DNA of 64,000 bases, from assembly GCF_009697385.1 (NCBI RefSeq), contig NZ_VUNL01000013.1:1-64000 (forward strand), in the 5' to 3' direction. The notes below the pieces were generated by a model. The model worked only from the letters and a program-made list of their open reading frames with translations. It was not told the DNA's origin and did no database searches. Below are positions 7,666-16,162 of the stretch, one piece after another. Every line of letters begins with the position of its first letter. Positions within the stretch are counted from its first letter, which is position 1. Source of the stretch: Wylensekiella montiformis. Its GTDB lineage: Bacteria; Bacillota; Negativicutes; Selenomonadales; Selenomonadaceae. Position numbers and translations under genes: made by a program.

Positions 7666-9327
7666 TCAGAAATTGAACGTCAGGCTCGAGAACCATTTGC
7701 TGCGGTCAAAGCCCGGATTCGTGATCGAGCTGCCATAAAAATACTTGACCAAACCCTGCAGATTGTGGCAGAAGTTGTAGACAAGACCGCCCTCCCAGCC
7801 GCGCTGGCCAATCTGCGCGCCGTCCTCGTAGACCGTCTTGACGAGCGCATCCGGCGCGAGGTAGCGGTAGCCGAAGTAGTAGCCGAACGCGTGGTTCGGC
7901 TCCGCGCTCATGTTCTCGCCGCCGTTGAACTGGTACTCCGCCGTCCAGGCCTGATTGTAGCCGCCCTGGTTGCCGTGCGCATAGGCCGCGTAGAGATTGC
8001 CCTTCCTGCCGATCTTGTGATTGGCCGACAGCGCGTAGATGCGCAGCGCATTTTCATCGTAGGCCGCCGAAGTATAGGCGTAATAGCCGGCCTCCGCGTC
8101 GAGGCGGTCCGTAAACCGGTGGCCAAAGGCAGCACCCGTCAGCGTGCGGCGGCGGTTGATGGTCTTCGACAGGGTCTTGCCCGTGACGCTCATCGTGCTT
8201 CCCTCTACGCTCTTTTCTTTATTCCAGTCCGCTGACCAGCTGCCGTTATTCGGATAGGTGATCTTGACGGTCTGGTCGGCCGCATTGCCCGACGCGCCGC
8301 TCGCCGATGCGCTCGTGGATCCGTGACGGATAAAGTCATTCTTGGACGAAACCGTATTGCTGGCCTGCGGGATGGAGCTGGCCTTGACATGCATGAGCTT
8401 GTAGTAATCGCCCGTGCCATCCTGATTGGTCCAGCCTTCTTCGATGATGTTGCTGTAATCTGCATCCGCTTCACCGAACGTCTTGGTGGTGCTGCCGGAA
8501 GAAAGCTCTTCTGACGCATCTCTGTCCTTGACATCGAGCCGCCCCGTAAAGACGCTGAACCAGTTCTTATCGTCCTTATGCGAAACGTCGAAGCCGCGCA
8601 TGACGGCGTGGTTGACGAAGTCGTTCTGCACGCCCGTGTAGAAGGCGCCGAACTTGCCGTCGAGGCCGGTCTTGTCGATCGGGCCACCGACGTAATACGT
8701 CTCCGGGCGCATGACGTTCGGGCGCTCGTGGCCGCCGTTCCACGTCTCCTTCTCGGCTTCTTCCGTATTGAAGCCGCTGCCATCGTAGCTGTCCATCTGT
8801 GTCGTAAACGTGCCATGGAATGTCAGCGCCGTCTTCGGCACATCGGCGTCGAGGTTGAGCTTGAGCTCTTTGCGCCAATGCGGCGAGGTCTCGCTGCCAT
8901 CCTCGTTTTTGATGCCGTCGTGTTTAGCGCGGTCGTACTTCTGCGCGATGGAGCCCGTGATGCGGACGTTCTCCTGCTTCTTCTCGAGGCGCGTGACGCG
9001 GACGCCGAGAGCGTCGAGGTCATCGCGGAACTCGCTCGAGAGCTGGTCGATGAGCTGCTGGTCCGGCGCGCTGGCCTTCGCCATGTGCGTGCGGGCGTTC
9101 GCGATGATCTGCGCCATCTCATAGCGCGTCACCGTCTGGTCGCCGCGGAAGGAGCCATCGCCGTAGCCCGTCAGGATGCCATCTTTAGCGAGCTGCTCGA
9201 CCGCGCCGTACGCCCAGTGGTTCGTCGGGACATCGTTGAAGAGGTCGCTTGCCGGTGCCGCGAGTGCCGAAGACGTGGAAAAGACCATTGCGGAAAGGAC
9301 GGCCATTGCCAATTTCTTGTTATACAT
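7666..9327 (-). CDS. OmpM-type outer-membrane porin with SLH domain
   Basis: A 553-residue protein with a signal peptide (cleavage near residue 24), one SLH domain (about 28-85; FNDVPTNHWAYGAVEQLAKDG and TRYEMAQ), a short coiled coil (to ~118) and a long Gly/aromatic beta-barrel region ending in Phe. This is the architecture of Negativicutes OmpM, which tethers the outer membrane to peptidoglycan through SLH and forms a pore. Aspartate-rich loop segments interrupt the barrel. It lies in tandem with a second porin and beside secreted esterases, suggesting uptake of oligosaccharides. Confidence 0.9.
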   Translation of the reverse strand: MYNKKLAMAVLSAMVFSTSSALAAPASDLFNDVPTNHWAYGAVEQLAKDGILTGYGDGSFRGDQTVTRYEMAQIIANARTHMAKASAPDQQLIDQLSSEFRDDLDALGVRVTRLEKKQENVRITGSIAQKYDRAKHDGIKNEDGSETSPHWRKELKLNLDADVPKTALTFHGTFTTQMDSYDGSGFNTEEAEKETWNGGHERPNVMRPETYYVGGPIDKTGLDGKFGAFYTGVQNDFVNHAVMRGFDVSHKDDKNWFSVFTGRLDVKDRDASEELSSGSTTKTFGEADADYSNIIEEGWTNQDGTGDYYKLMHVKASSIPQASNTVSSKNDFIRHGSTSASASGASGNAADQTVKITYPNNGSWSADWNKEKSVEGSTMSVTGKTLSKTINRRRTLTGAAFGHRFTDRLDAEAGYYAYTSAAYDENALRIYALSANHKIGRKGNLYAAYAHGNQGGYNQAWTAEYQFNGGENMSAEPNHAFGYYFGYRYLAPDALVKTVYEDGAQIGQRGWEGGLVYNFCHNLQGLVKYFYGSSITNPGFDRSKWFSSLTFNF

Positions 9328-9384
9328 GAGAATACCCCCTGCTCTCTATTTACTCACATTGTTATCCCAGGAATCACCGAATCA

Positions 9385-10992
9385 TCAGAAGTAGCAGAAC
9401 ACGCCGGAATAGAGCTTGTCGCGCTGGCGGCAGTCGCTGTCGGCATACGTCAGCGATTTGCCGAAGCCGTACTTGAGCGTGTACTGCAGATTGTTGGTGA
9501 AGTTGTAGTACATGCCGATCTCGACGCCCTTCTGACCTTTCTCGATGCCGTCGCCGTACCCGCAGCGGATGTAGGAATCCGGCGCGAGGTAATGGTAGCC
9601 GGCATAGGCGCCGAAGGCGTGTGCCTTCTCCGCTGACATCCACGGATTGCAGTTCCACATGAGGTCGGCCATCCAGCCGCGGCTGTGGCTGTTCGTGCCG
9701 TGCTGATTGCCCTGCGCGTACGTGCCGCGGAAGATCAGCTTCGGCGCCAGCTTGTAGTCAAACGTCGCGGCGCCGACGTAGAGCGGCTCGCGGTTATAGG
9801 CCGCCGACGTGTAGCGGTAGGCGCCGAGCGAATACGTGAACTTCTTGCTGTACATGCGGTCGTAGGCGATGCCGTAGACCGTCTTCTTCGTGCGCTTACT
9901 GCCGTTGAACATATCCTGGATGTTGCTCTTGGCGTTGTCCGAGCCCGTGCCGCCGTTGTCGAGCACCTTCTGCTGCTCCACCTCGCTCAGCGGCGTCTTG
10001 CCGTCGCGCGAAAGGCGCGGCTGCCAGTTGGTTTCCGCTGTTTTCACTACATAATAATTTTCATGAGCGCGAACATTATCATTCCACGGCTGGCTGATTT
10101 CACTCTTCCAATCTCCTGCCGTGTTATCGTACTGCGCACCGGCGCCCACAGCCAGATCGCCGTCGTCGCTGTCGACTACTCCGCCGAAGGCGTGCCAGTT
10201 ATATTTTTTTGACCAGTGCTCAAGCATCAGACCGCGCAGATTGGCCGCGTAGACGAAGCCGTTCTGCACCCACGGCTGCAGGATGCCGACGCGCGTCCAG
10301 AGCTGTGTCTTGCCAAGGCTGCCCTCGAGGTAAGCGAGATTCGGCTTGAAGAGCTCGTCGTACATCTGGCCGCCGTTATATGGATTGGCATGATTGCCGC
10401 TCATCAGATGTTCCTCGTTGAAGCGGTCGCCGCCTATCTTCGTCTCGAGATTCATCTTGAATTTCCAGTCGCCCATGACCTTCGGCAGCTTGGCCTCTGT
10501 ATTGAGGTAGAACTCCTTGGCCCACCAGCGGCTCTTCTTCGTATCGCCGCCCGCGTGGTTTTTCGCTTCGACCGTCTGCTGGAAGTAGCCGTGGACCGAG
10601 AAGTTGTCCTCCGTCTTCTTCTGGTGCTTCTCGAGATCATCCACGCGCTTTGCCAGTGTTTGCATCGAGTTGATTTCGCTGTCGAATTCGTGCGACAATT
10701 TATCGAGCAGCTGTTTGTCGGCAGCGCTTGCCTGCTCTTCATGCGCGAGCGCGCTGGCCACCATCTGCGCCATCTGATAACGCGTGACTATGGCATTGCC
10801 GTCAAAGCGGTTCGCCTGCATCCCCTTGACCAGACCATCCTGTTTCAGCTGTTCGACTGCCGCATAGGCCCAGTGACCGCTCGGCACATCGGCAAACATC
10901 GCCTCGCCCGTAGCGGCTGATGCCGTTTCTCCAACCGTCCCCACTGCGACGATTGCTGCCAGCGCCCCCAGCATCCGCTGCGATTTTTTCAT
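9385..10992 (-). CDS. OmpM-type outer-membrane porin with SLH domain (second copy)
   Basis: A 535-residue homologue of the neighbouring porin with the same plan: signal peptide (ASA near 27), SLH domain (FADVPSGHWAYAAVEQLKQDG, TRYQMAQ), coiled-coil linker (QTLAKRVDDLEKHQKK) and beta-barrel ending in YF. Barrel-end stretches are shared with the neighbour (HAFGAYAGYHYLAPDS against HAFGYYFGYRYLAPDA), but the middle is strongly diverged, as expected for paralogues with different loops or substrates. It has its own promoter at 11102-11130 and is probably the first gene of the minus-strand unit that includes both esterases. Confidence 0.9.
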   Translation of the reverse strand: MKKSQRMLGALAAIVAVGTVGETASAATGEAMFADVPSGHWAYAAVEQLKQDGLVKGMQANRFDGNAIVTRYQMAQMVASALAHEEQASAADKQLLDKLSHEFDSEINSMQTLAKRVDDLEKHQKKTEDNFSVHGYFQQTVEAKNHAGGDTKKSRWWAKEFYLNTEAKLPKVMGDWKFKMNLETKIGGDRFNEEHLMSGNHANPYNGGQMYDELFKPNLAYLEGSLGKTQLWTRVGILQPWVQNGFVYAANLRGLMLEHWSKKYNWHAFGGVVDSDDGDLAVGAGAQYDNTAGDWKSEISQPWNDNVRAHENYYVVKTAETNWQPRLSRDGKTPLSEVEQQKVLDNGGTGSDNAKSNIQDMFNGSKRTKKTVYGIAYDRMYSKKFTYSLGAYRYTSAAYNREPLYVGAATFDYKLAPKLIFRGTYAQGNQHGTNSHSRGWMADLMWNCNPWMSAEKAHAFGAYAGYHYLAPDSYIRCGYGDGIEKGQKGVEIGMYYNFTNNLQYTLKYGFGKSLTYADSDCRQRDKLYSGVFCYF

Positions 10993-11101
10993 ACTGATTC
11001 CCCCTTTTTCTCTTCCATCAGAGAACCCGGCGGTTCCCCCAACCTTCCTCCTATTTGTTTCTCGTGTTTCTTATTCGGATGGTAATTGATTGAACGCTGT
11101 T

Positions 11102-11130
11102 AGTATAGCATCATGTATAGCCCATGTCAA
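11102..11130 (-). promoter_or_regulatory. Promoter of the porin-esterase unit
   Basis: On the minus strand, TTGACA (11130-11125), a 17-bp spacer and TATACT (11107-11102) make a near-consensus sigma-70 promoter about 110 bases before the porin start. It is divergent from the mannanase promoter. An inverted TAAAT/ATTTA pair lies between the two at about 11145-11161. Confidence 0.75.
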
Positions 11131-11176
11131 TAAAAAGATATGACTAAATTTGTGAACATTTAGGTGGTCGTCTAAA

Positions 11177-11222
11177 AAAAGTATATACTTTTCTTGACAA
11201 GGTAAGGCGAATATCATATACT
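11177..11222 (+). promoter_or_regulatory. Mannanase promoter with upstream 16-bp palindrome
   Basis: TTGACA at 11194-11199, a 17-bp spacer and TATACT at 11217-11222 form a strong promoter. A perfect 16-bp palindrome, AAAAGTATATACTTTT, occupies 11177-11192 directly upstream of the -35 box. This is a plausible binding site for a dimeric regulator of the locus, but no sequence here identifies the regulator. Confidence 0.7.
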
Positions 11223-11272
11223 AAGCGCAAGGAAGAAAAAATAATACTCAACCGAAGGATAGGAGATCAAAC

Positions 11273-12625
11273 ATGAAAACAAACAAAAAAAGACTGTCTG
11301 CCAGCCTTCTCATGCTGATGCTTTGTTCAGCGCCCGCGCTCGGGCTGGCCAGCCCGGCCGACGATCCGGATGATCCTGCCTATGTGCAGAAAACCGCGAT
11401 TCCCGATGCCGAAAAAGCCAGAGCCGAAGCACCCGGACTGGATGCACTGGCCGAAAAGGCGCCGAAGGAAATCACATTGATCGACCGGCAGGCGACGCCG
11501 GAAACAGCAGCACTTTATCAATATCTGGCCGCCCTCCCTCAAACCGGCCACATTCTTTACGGCCATCAGAATGATGTCCACCATAAAATGTTTCTCACCG
11601 ACAGCGGGTCCGTCTCCGATACAGAGGACGTAACCGGCTCCATCGCCGGTATCGTCGGAATGGACGCGCTCTCTCTGACCGGGGCAGAGCTTACGCTTAC
11701 TCCGTCAGAACGTCAGGCAGGACTGACTTATACCGACAAACTGATAAAAATTAGTGAAGCCGCTCACCGCAAAGGCGCCATTCTTACCTTGTCCATGCAC
11801 ATGCCGAATTTCGCAGAAGTCGCGAAGAAAGGCAAAAAAAATGGCCAGTGGGACTACAGCGGCTATTCGCCCAACAATCTAAGCGGCAACGTCGGGCATC
11901 GCATTCTTCCTGGTCAGGATCTGAATGAGGTCTACAATGGCTATCTCGACCTTGTTGCCGATTACCTGCTAAAGCTGCAGGCCAAAGGCATCCCGGTCAT
12001 ATTCCGTCCGCTGCATGAGCATAACGGTTCATGGTTTTGGTGGGGCGGAAATAACATCGACGAAGGGGATTTTCTGGAACTTTGGCATTACACAGTAAAA
12101 TACCTCCGCGATACAAAAGGTGTGCATAACTGCCTGTATGCCTATTCTCCCAACGGCCCTTTCTTCGACGAAGCCAGTTATCTGAGCCGTTACCCGGGCG
12201 ACCGTTATGTCGATATACTCGGTGTCGATACTTATAATGATGAGCAAAAGGCAGAATGGTTCAAACATCTGGATCAAACGCTGGCTGTTATGCAGAATAC
12301 CGCACAAAAGCACAACAAACTCACAGCTCTGACCGAAGCGGGCGTACGTGACGGCGGAGCACTTCCGGTCAAGGGCAATCGGAACAAACGCTGGTTTCAG
12401 GATGTAGCAAAAATCTGTCTTGACCGACAGGTCCCCTATTTCCTGACCTGGGCGAATTTCGAAAAACTCGAACATAATTTCTTTGAACCATACATGGTAA
12501 GCGATACACGCGGACACGAGATGATCAATGAATTTATTGATTTCTACAACGAGCCGAGTACGCTATTCGCGGACGGCATCATCGATTTCACGAAACTGCC
12601 GTCCCCGGTCGTACGAAAAAACTGA
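11273..12625 (+). CDS. Secreted GH26 beta-mannanase
   Basis: A 450-residue exported glycoside hydrolase, family 26 (endo-beta-1,4-mannanase). The signal peptide ends near residue 27. Family signatures include the general acid/base Glu in FRPLHEHNGSWFWWG and the nucleophile Glu in LTEAGV, plus LYGHQND and DILGVDTYND. It would cut mannan or galactoglucomannan backbones in the periplasm or at the surface. A strong promoter lies 50 bases upstream and AGGATAGGAG precedes the ATG. The neighbours (carbohydrate-binding protein, acetyl esterases, porins) fit a mannan-degrading locus. Some GH26 members act on other beta-glycans, so the substrate is inferred. Confidence 0.88.
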   Translation: MKTNKKRLSASLLMLMLCSAPALGLASPADDPDDPAYVQKTAIPDAEKARAEAPGLDALAEKAPKEITLIDRQATPETAALYQYLAALPQTGHILYGHQNDVHHKMFLTDSGSVSDTEDVTGSIAGIVGMDALSLTGAELTLTPSERQAGLTYTDKLIKISEAAHRKGAILTLSMHMPNFAEVAKKGKKNGQWDYSGYSPNNLSGNVGHRILPGQDLNEVYNGYLDLVADYLLKLQAKGIPVIFRPLHEHNGSWFWWGGNNIDEGDFLELWHYTVKYLRDTKGVHNCLYAYSPNGPFFDEASYLSRYPGDRYVDILGVDTYNDEQKAEWFKHLDQTLAVMQNTAQKHNKLTALTEAGVRDGGALPVKGNRNKRWFQDVAKICLDRQVPYFLTWANFEKLEHNFFEPYMVSDTRGHEMINEFIDFYNEPSTLFADGIIDFTKLPSPVVRKN

Positions 12626-12720
12626 ACCATAGAAAAGAATCTTACCAATGAGGCAATATCAACATATAGCAGATTCTATTAGAAGGAACCATACTATTTA
12701 TCCAAAAAGGAGTGTTTTTT

Positions 12721-13374
12721 ATGTTTTCTCTTTCCCACCATCGTCTTACTGCGCTTTGCAGCACAACTTTCCTTCTCGGCACCATCACGCTGGCCGCACC
12801 GGATCCGGCCGGCATGGACAATCTCAGCGGGCCGGTCTGTGAAGCCGCAGCTCCGGCGGTAAAGAGCTGGGATTTTCAAAAAGATGCGCAGAACTGGGCA
12901 TTCATCGGCGGCTGGAGCTACAGCGGCGATGCTTCGGCCGTCTGGGATGCGGCCAATGGAGGATGTCTAAAAGTCAATGTCGATTTTTCGGATGACAAAG
13001 ACCAAAGCTGGAGCGAAATCAAGCTATCGGACGGAAGCGTTACGAAAGCATCTCCAATCCGGGTCGGAGCCGGCATATCCCAGGCGTCTTTTGATCTCTA
13101 TTATGATGCCTCACAGCTCAAAGGAGATGCTGCGCTGAAAGCAAAGCTCTATGCATCATCGGTCAAGGACAATGTGGTTATCGATCAGCCAATCGATGAT
13201 ATGGGCACAGCAAAAGCAAAAGACATTCCCGGCACGACATGGAAAAAAACACATGTCCGGGTTATCTTCGAAGATAAGGTAACGGAGGATATCGCTCATC
13301 TCGAACTCAGTATCGTCGGTTATCTGACCAGTTACAAAGGTGCAATCTGCATCGACAACATCGAATTAAAATAA
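12721..13374 (+). CDS. Secreted carbohydrate-binding-like protein
   Basis: A 217-residue exported protein with no catalytic motif. After a signal peptide, the body resembles a beta-sandwich carbohydrate-binding module of mannanase-associated type (CBM27/CBM23-like): KSWDFQKDAQNWAF at the start and GAICIDNIELK as the last strand are typical. The several surface-type Trp residues would suit glycan stacking. AAAGGAG lies eight bases before the ATG at 12721. It follows the GH26 gene at ~95 bp with no terminator between, so the two are likely co-transcribed. The family call is moderate; binding to mannan is inferred from the neighbour. Confidence 0.65.
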   Translation: MFSLSHHRLTALCSTTFLLGTITLAAPDPAGMDNLSGPVCEAAAPAVKSWDFQKDAQNWAFIGGWSYSGDASAVWDAANGGCLKVNVDFSDDKDQSWSEIKLSDGSVTKASPIRVGAGISQASFDLYYDASQLKGDAALKAKLYASSVKDNVVIDQPIDDMGTAKAKDIPGTTWKKTHVRVIFEDKVTEDIAHLELSIVGYLTSYKGAICIDNIELK

Positions 13375-13396
13375 TCTCGCTTTCCCCTGACCCCTG

Positions 13397-13897
13397 TTAT
13401 ACTAAAACGAGTACCCGGTAAATGCCTTTTCCGACATTTACCAGGTACTCGTTTCTTTCTTTATCAACAGGCCAGTCCGGATTGTTTTCGTTAACCTGAA
13501 TCTGCTGGCCTGCCGCCTTATCCGAGAGTTTTTCCTCTGCGGCAAGCAAATCGTGCGCGGCGTGGAGCTGGAGCTCTACCTGCTTGTAGGACGTGCCGCC
13601 GAGCGAGTTGCGGTTCTTGACGCACGTCTCGGGGCTGATGGCCTCCTTGATGTCGGCGCCGAAGAGCGGCGAGAGCTTCTGGAAATCCTCGAGGCTCATA
13701 TCCTCAAGGTAGATGCCCTTCTCGATGCAATCGTGGACGGCCTGGCCCGAGACGGCATGCGCCTTGCGGAACGGCATGCCCTTCTTGACGAGGTAGTCGG
13801 CGAGATCGGTCGCATTGGAGAAGTCCTCCGTCACGGCCTTCTTCATGACATCCCTGCGGACCTTCATGCCGCGAATCAGCTGCGTGTAGCCCGGCAT
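13397..13897 (-). pseudogene. Internally deleted duplicate of argH (C-terminal part)
   Basis: About 140 codons are nearly identical to the C-terminal part of the intact argH at 17412-18839. The fragment begins with the same bases as an internal argH stretch (…GTCATCATGCCGGGCTACACGCA, coding VIMPGYT) and then jumps directly to QLIRGMKVRR, so the segment in between is deleted, probably at the short GCA/CTG homology. The last ~30 codons differ: the frame runs past QIQV into a terminator hairpin. It lacks the active-site signature SSMMPQKKNP and cannot be functional. Local duplication and deletion is the simplest explanation. Confidence 0.85.
13405..13453. terminator. Terminator downstream of the carbohydrate-binding gene
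   Basis: AAACGAGTACC..GGTAAATG pairs with CATTTACC..GGTACTCGTTT around a short loop, followed by a T-rich tract. It sits 30 bases after the plus-strand stop and inside the tail of the argH fragment. Confidence 0.8.
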
Positions 13898-13976
13898 GAT
13901 GACATTTTTATACTACTCGGGATTGGAGTCAGATTCAAGTTATTTCAGAACCTCGATGGTACATTTTTTGCAGTTG

Positions 13977-14159
13977 TCATCGGTACTCGAGGTCGCGCGT
14001 GCCGCGGCGGATCTCCTCCGACACGGGCAGGCTGGCCTCGTAGCGGCGCACGATGACGGACGTCGTCAGCACGCCGGCGAGCAGCACGATGGCGACAAGC
14101 AGGAGATACCAGTATAAGCGGGTATTCTGAAAAGTAACGGAAAACGATAGAAAATCCAT
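13977..14159 (-). CDS. Small single-pass membrane protein
   Basis: A 60-residue protein with one transmembrane helix (about residues 16-37, rich in L, V and I) followed by a basic and acidic cytoplasmic-type tail (VRRYEASLPVSEEIRRG). The ATG at 14159 lies 11 bases after the stop of the OatA-like acyltransferase gene and on the same strand, so it is probably co-expressed. I do not recognise the family. It could be an accessory subunit of the acyltransferase, by position only. Confidence 0.5.
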   Translation of the reverse strand: MDFLSFSVTFQNTRLYWYLLLVAIVLLAGVLTTSVIVRRYEASLPVSEEIRRGTRDLEYR

Positions 14160-14169
14160 GGAAGCGTCA

Positions 14170-16011
14170 TCAGTCGGCCGCGGGATGCGCGAGCGCCTCT
14201 GCCATCGTGTCGTGGATGAGCTTGGCATAGGCCGCCGTACCCTCGTCGTTCGGGTGGATGCCGTCGCCGCCGAGCCATTCCGGATGCTTGGAAACGAGGC
14301 CGTACCAGTCGACGATCGTCACGTTCGGATGGTCTTTGGCCATATTCGCGAGGTAGCCGTTGTTCGTCTGCTGCCACGAGAGCTCCGGGCAGTAGACATT
14401 GACCCAGAAGATGTGGCGGTCGGGACCGAGATACTCGAGGAGCGCGCGCGTCTGGACCTCGTACTTCTCGTAGCCGGCAATCGGGCCGTTCGTGCCGAGC
14501 GCGATGACAACGTTCTTGCCGAGGCGTCTCTGCGCTGCCATCTCTTTCGCCGCGTCGAGGCCGCCGCCGACGTAACGCGAGACTTCCGCATCGATGATGC
14601 AGCCCGGCAGCACCTTGCGAAGCTCGCCCGAAGAGCCGAGCATCACGGAGTCGCCGATGCAGGCGACGCCCGAGAGGTCGACCGCGGCTTCATCCTCCGC
14701 TGCCTTCTGCTCGGCGGCCTCTGCTGCCGCCTGGTCATTGGCCGCCTGCTGCTCCGCGGCATTGGCGGCGAGCCTCTCCTGCAGCTCGCCCGTGTCGCTG
14801 ACCTTCTGGTCGGCCGAGACGGCAATCACGTGGCCGCCGAAGCCCATGAGCGTGAGACCCGGCAGCGTGAAGGCTGTCAGGAAGATGCAGGCCGTGACGA
14901 TGTGGCGGCCGCGGATGGCCGGCAGGCGGCGGCTCGTGATGACATGCGCGAGTGCGTCCGACCAGATGGTCAAGACGAGGATGGCTGCGATCTCGAGCGC
15001 CGCGTAGTACGGCAGCTGCGTCCAGCCGAGCTTGGCGAAGAGGTAGATGACCGGGTACTGCCAGAGGTAGATGCCGAAGCTGCGCTTGCCGAGCCAGCCG
15101 AGCCAGCGGAGCCCCGGGCTCTCGAGCGCGGCGCCGACGAAGAAGCGGTCGTCGGCCGTCAGCAGCAGGAGCGCACAGAAGAGCGCGGTCATCGCGAGCA
15201 TGCCCCACTCGTAGACGTAGGCAGACTGGCCGTCAAAGAGGAAGTAGGCGGCAATCGATGCGCCGACGAGTACGGGCCAGGCGAGATAGCCGAGCAGCAT
15301 CCTGTATTTGCCGAGGCGCGCGCGCGGGTGGTCGACCCACCAGAGGCCGAGCACGGCGCCGAAGAGCAGCGCGTAGACGCGCGTGTCCGTGCCGTAGTAG
15401 AGGCGCGTGACATCCATGTCCGGCTTGTACATCATCGGCATGACGGCCGCCGAGCCGAGCGCGAGCAAGGCGAACACCGCGAGGGCCGCCCGGCGCCCGG
15501 CGAGGATGTCGAGAAAGGCGTAGAGCGCGAAGAGCAGCGGCCAGACGAGGTAGTACTGCATCTCGATGCCCATGAACCAGAGGTGCGTGAACGGCGAGGC
15601 ATTCGTCAGGCGCGTGAAGTAGTCGGCATTCTGCGCGATCTGCCACCAGTTGTTGTAGCCGAGGACGATCGAGAGGAACTCCGGCCGGATGGCCGCGACG
15701 GCCTTCGGCAGCACGAAGGAAAAGACGCCGACCGTCGTCAGCAGCACGATGAAGAGCGACGGGTAGATGCGCTTGATGCGCTTCCAGTAGTACGCCTTCA
15801 CGCGGAAGCGGTGCTCGAGCCAGCTGCGCTTGCTCGTGTAGGCGAGCAGGAAGCCCGTGAGCACGAAGAAGAGAGAAACGCCGAGGTAACCGCCGGGCAG
15901 CCGCTCGGGGAACATGTGGAAGATCGTGACGCCGACAATCGCCAGCGTGCGCAGCACATCGAGCCCGTCGATGTGCCGCCTGCCTGCCACTTCACGTCCA
16001 AATAACGACAA
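14170..16011 (-). CDS. OatA-like O-acyltransferase with C-terminal SGNH domain
   Basis: About 613 residues in two parts. The N-terminal ~400 residues form an acyltransferase-3 membrane domain with about ten helices (HIDGLDVLRTLAIVGVTIFH start, LPGGYLGVSLFFVLTGFL). A short Ala/Gln/Glu coiled-coil-like linker (AANAAEQQAANDQAAAEAA) leads to an SGNH domain with IGDSVMLGS, LGTNGP and DGIHPND. This is the layout of OatA, which moves acetyl groups across the membrane onto peptidoglycan; related proteins acetylate exopolysaccharides. The TTG at 16011 is preferred because TAGGAG lies nine bases upstream; a TTG at 16020 abuts the ribosome site. Base composition is strongly GC-rich. Confidence 0.87.
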   Translation of the reverse strand: MSLFGREVAGRRHIDGLDVLRTLAIVGVTIFHMFPERLPGGYLGVSLFFVLTGFLLAYTSKRSWLEHRFRVKAYYWKRIKRIYPSLFIVLLTTVGVFSFVLPKAVAAIRPEFLSIVLGYNNWWQIAQNADYFTRLTNASPFTHLWFMGIEMQYYLVWPLLFALYAFLDILAGRRAALAVFALLALGSAAVMPMMYKPDMDVTRLYYGTDTRVYALLFGAVLGLWWVDHPRARLGKYRMLLGYLAWPVLVGASIAAYFLFDGQSAYVYEWGMLAMTALFCALLLLTADDRFFVGAALESPGLRWLGWLGKRSFGIYLWQYPVIYLFAKLGWTQLPYYAALEIAAILVLTIWSDALAHVITSRRLPAIRGRHIVTACIFLTAFTLPGLTLMGFGGHVIAVSADQKVSDTGELQERLAANAAEQQAANDQAAAEAAEQKAAEDEAAVDLSGVACIGDSVMLGSSGELRKVLPGCIIDAEVSRYVGGGLDAAKEMAAQRRLGKNVVIALGTNGPIAGYEKYEVQTRALLEYLGPDRHIFWVNVYCPELSWQQTNNGYLANMAKDHPNVTIVDWYGLVSKHPEWLGGDGIHPNDEGTAAYAKLIHDTMAEALAHPAAD

Positions 16012-16050
16012 AATGATCAACTCCTAAACCATGATATGTAATACTATTCT

Positions 16051-16079
16051 AATATAGAAGGAGAAGCAGGAAAAATCAA
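16051..16079 (-). promoter_or_regulatory. Promoter of the OatA-like gene
   Basis: On the minus strand, TTGATT (16079-16074), a 17-bp spacer and TATATT (16056-16051) resemble a sigma-70 promoter about 40 bases upstream of the ribosome site. The CE2 gene diverges from the other side of this region. Confidence 0.6.
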
Positions 16080-16162
16080 GCCCGAAGCCGAAAAACAAAA
16101 GAACATACGAAAATGTGACCGCCATGTGCAGACCAGAGACACCACCAGAAAGGAAGATCGCC

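Noticed and set aside
10993-11272. A possible small gene between the porin and the mannanase
   Set aside because: The stretch is AT-rich and fully explained by two divergent promoters and leader sequence.
14158-16005. A 615-codon open frame on the plus strand opposite the acyltransferase
   Set aside because: Its composition (runs of E, R, A, D) is the usual shadow of a GC-rich gene on the other strand. The minus-strand frame has clear acyltransferase and SGNH motifs.
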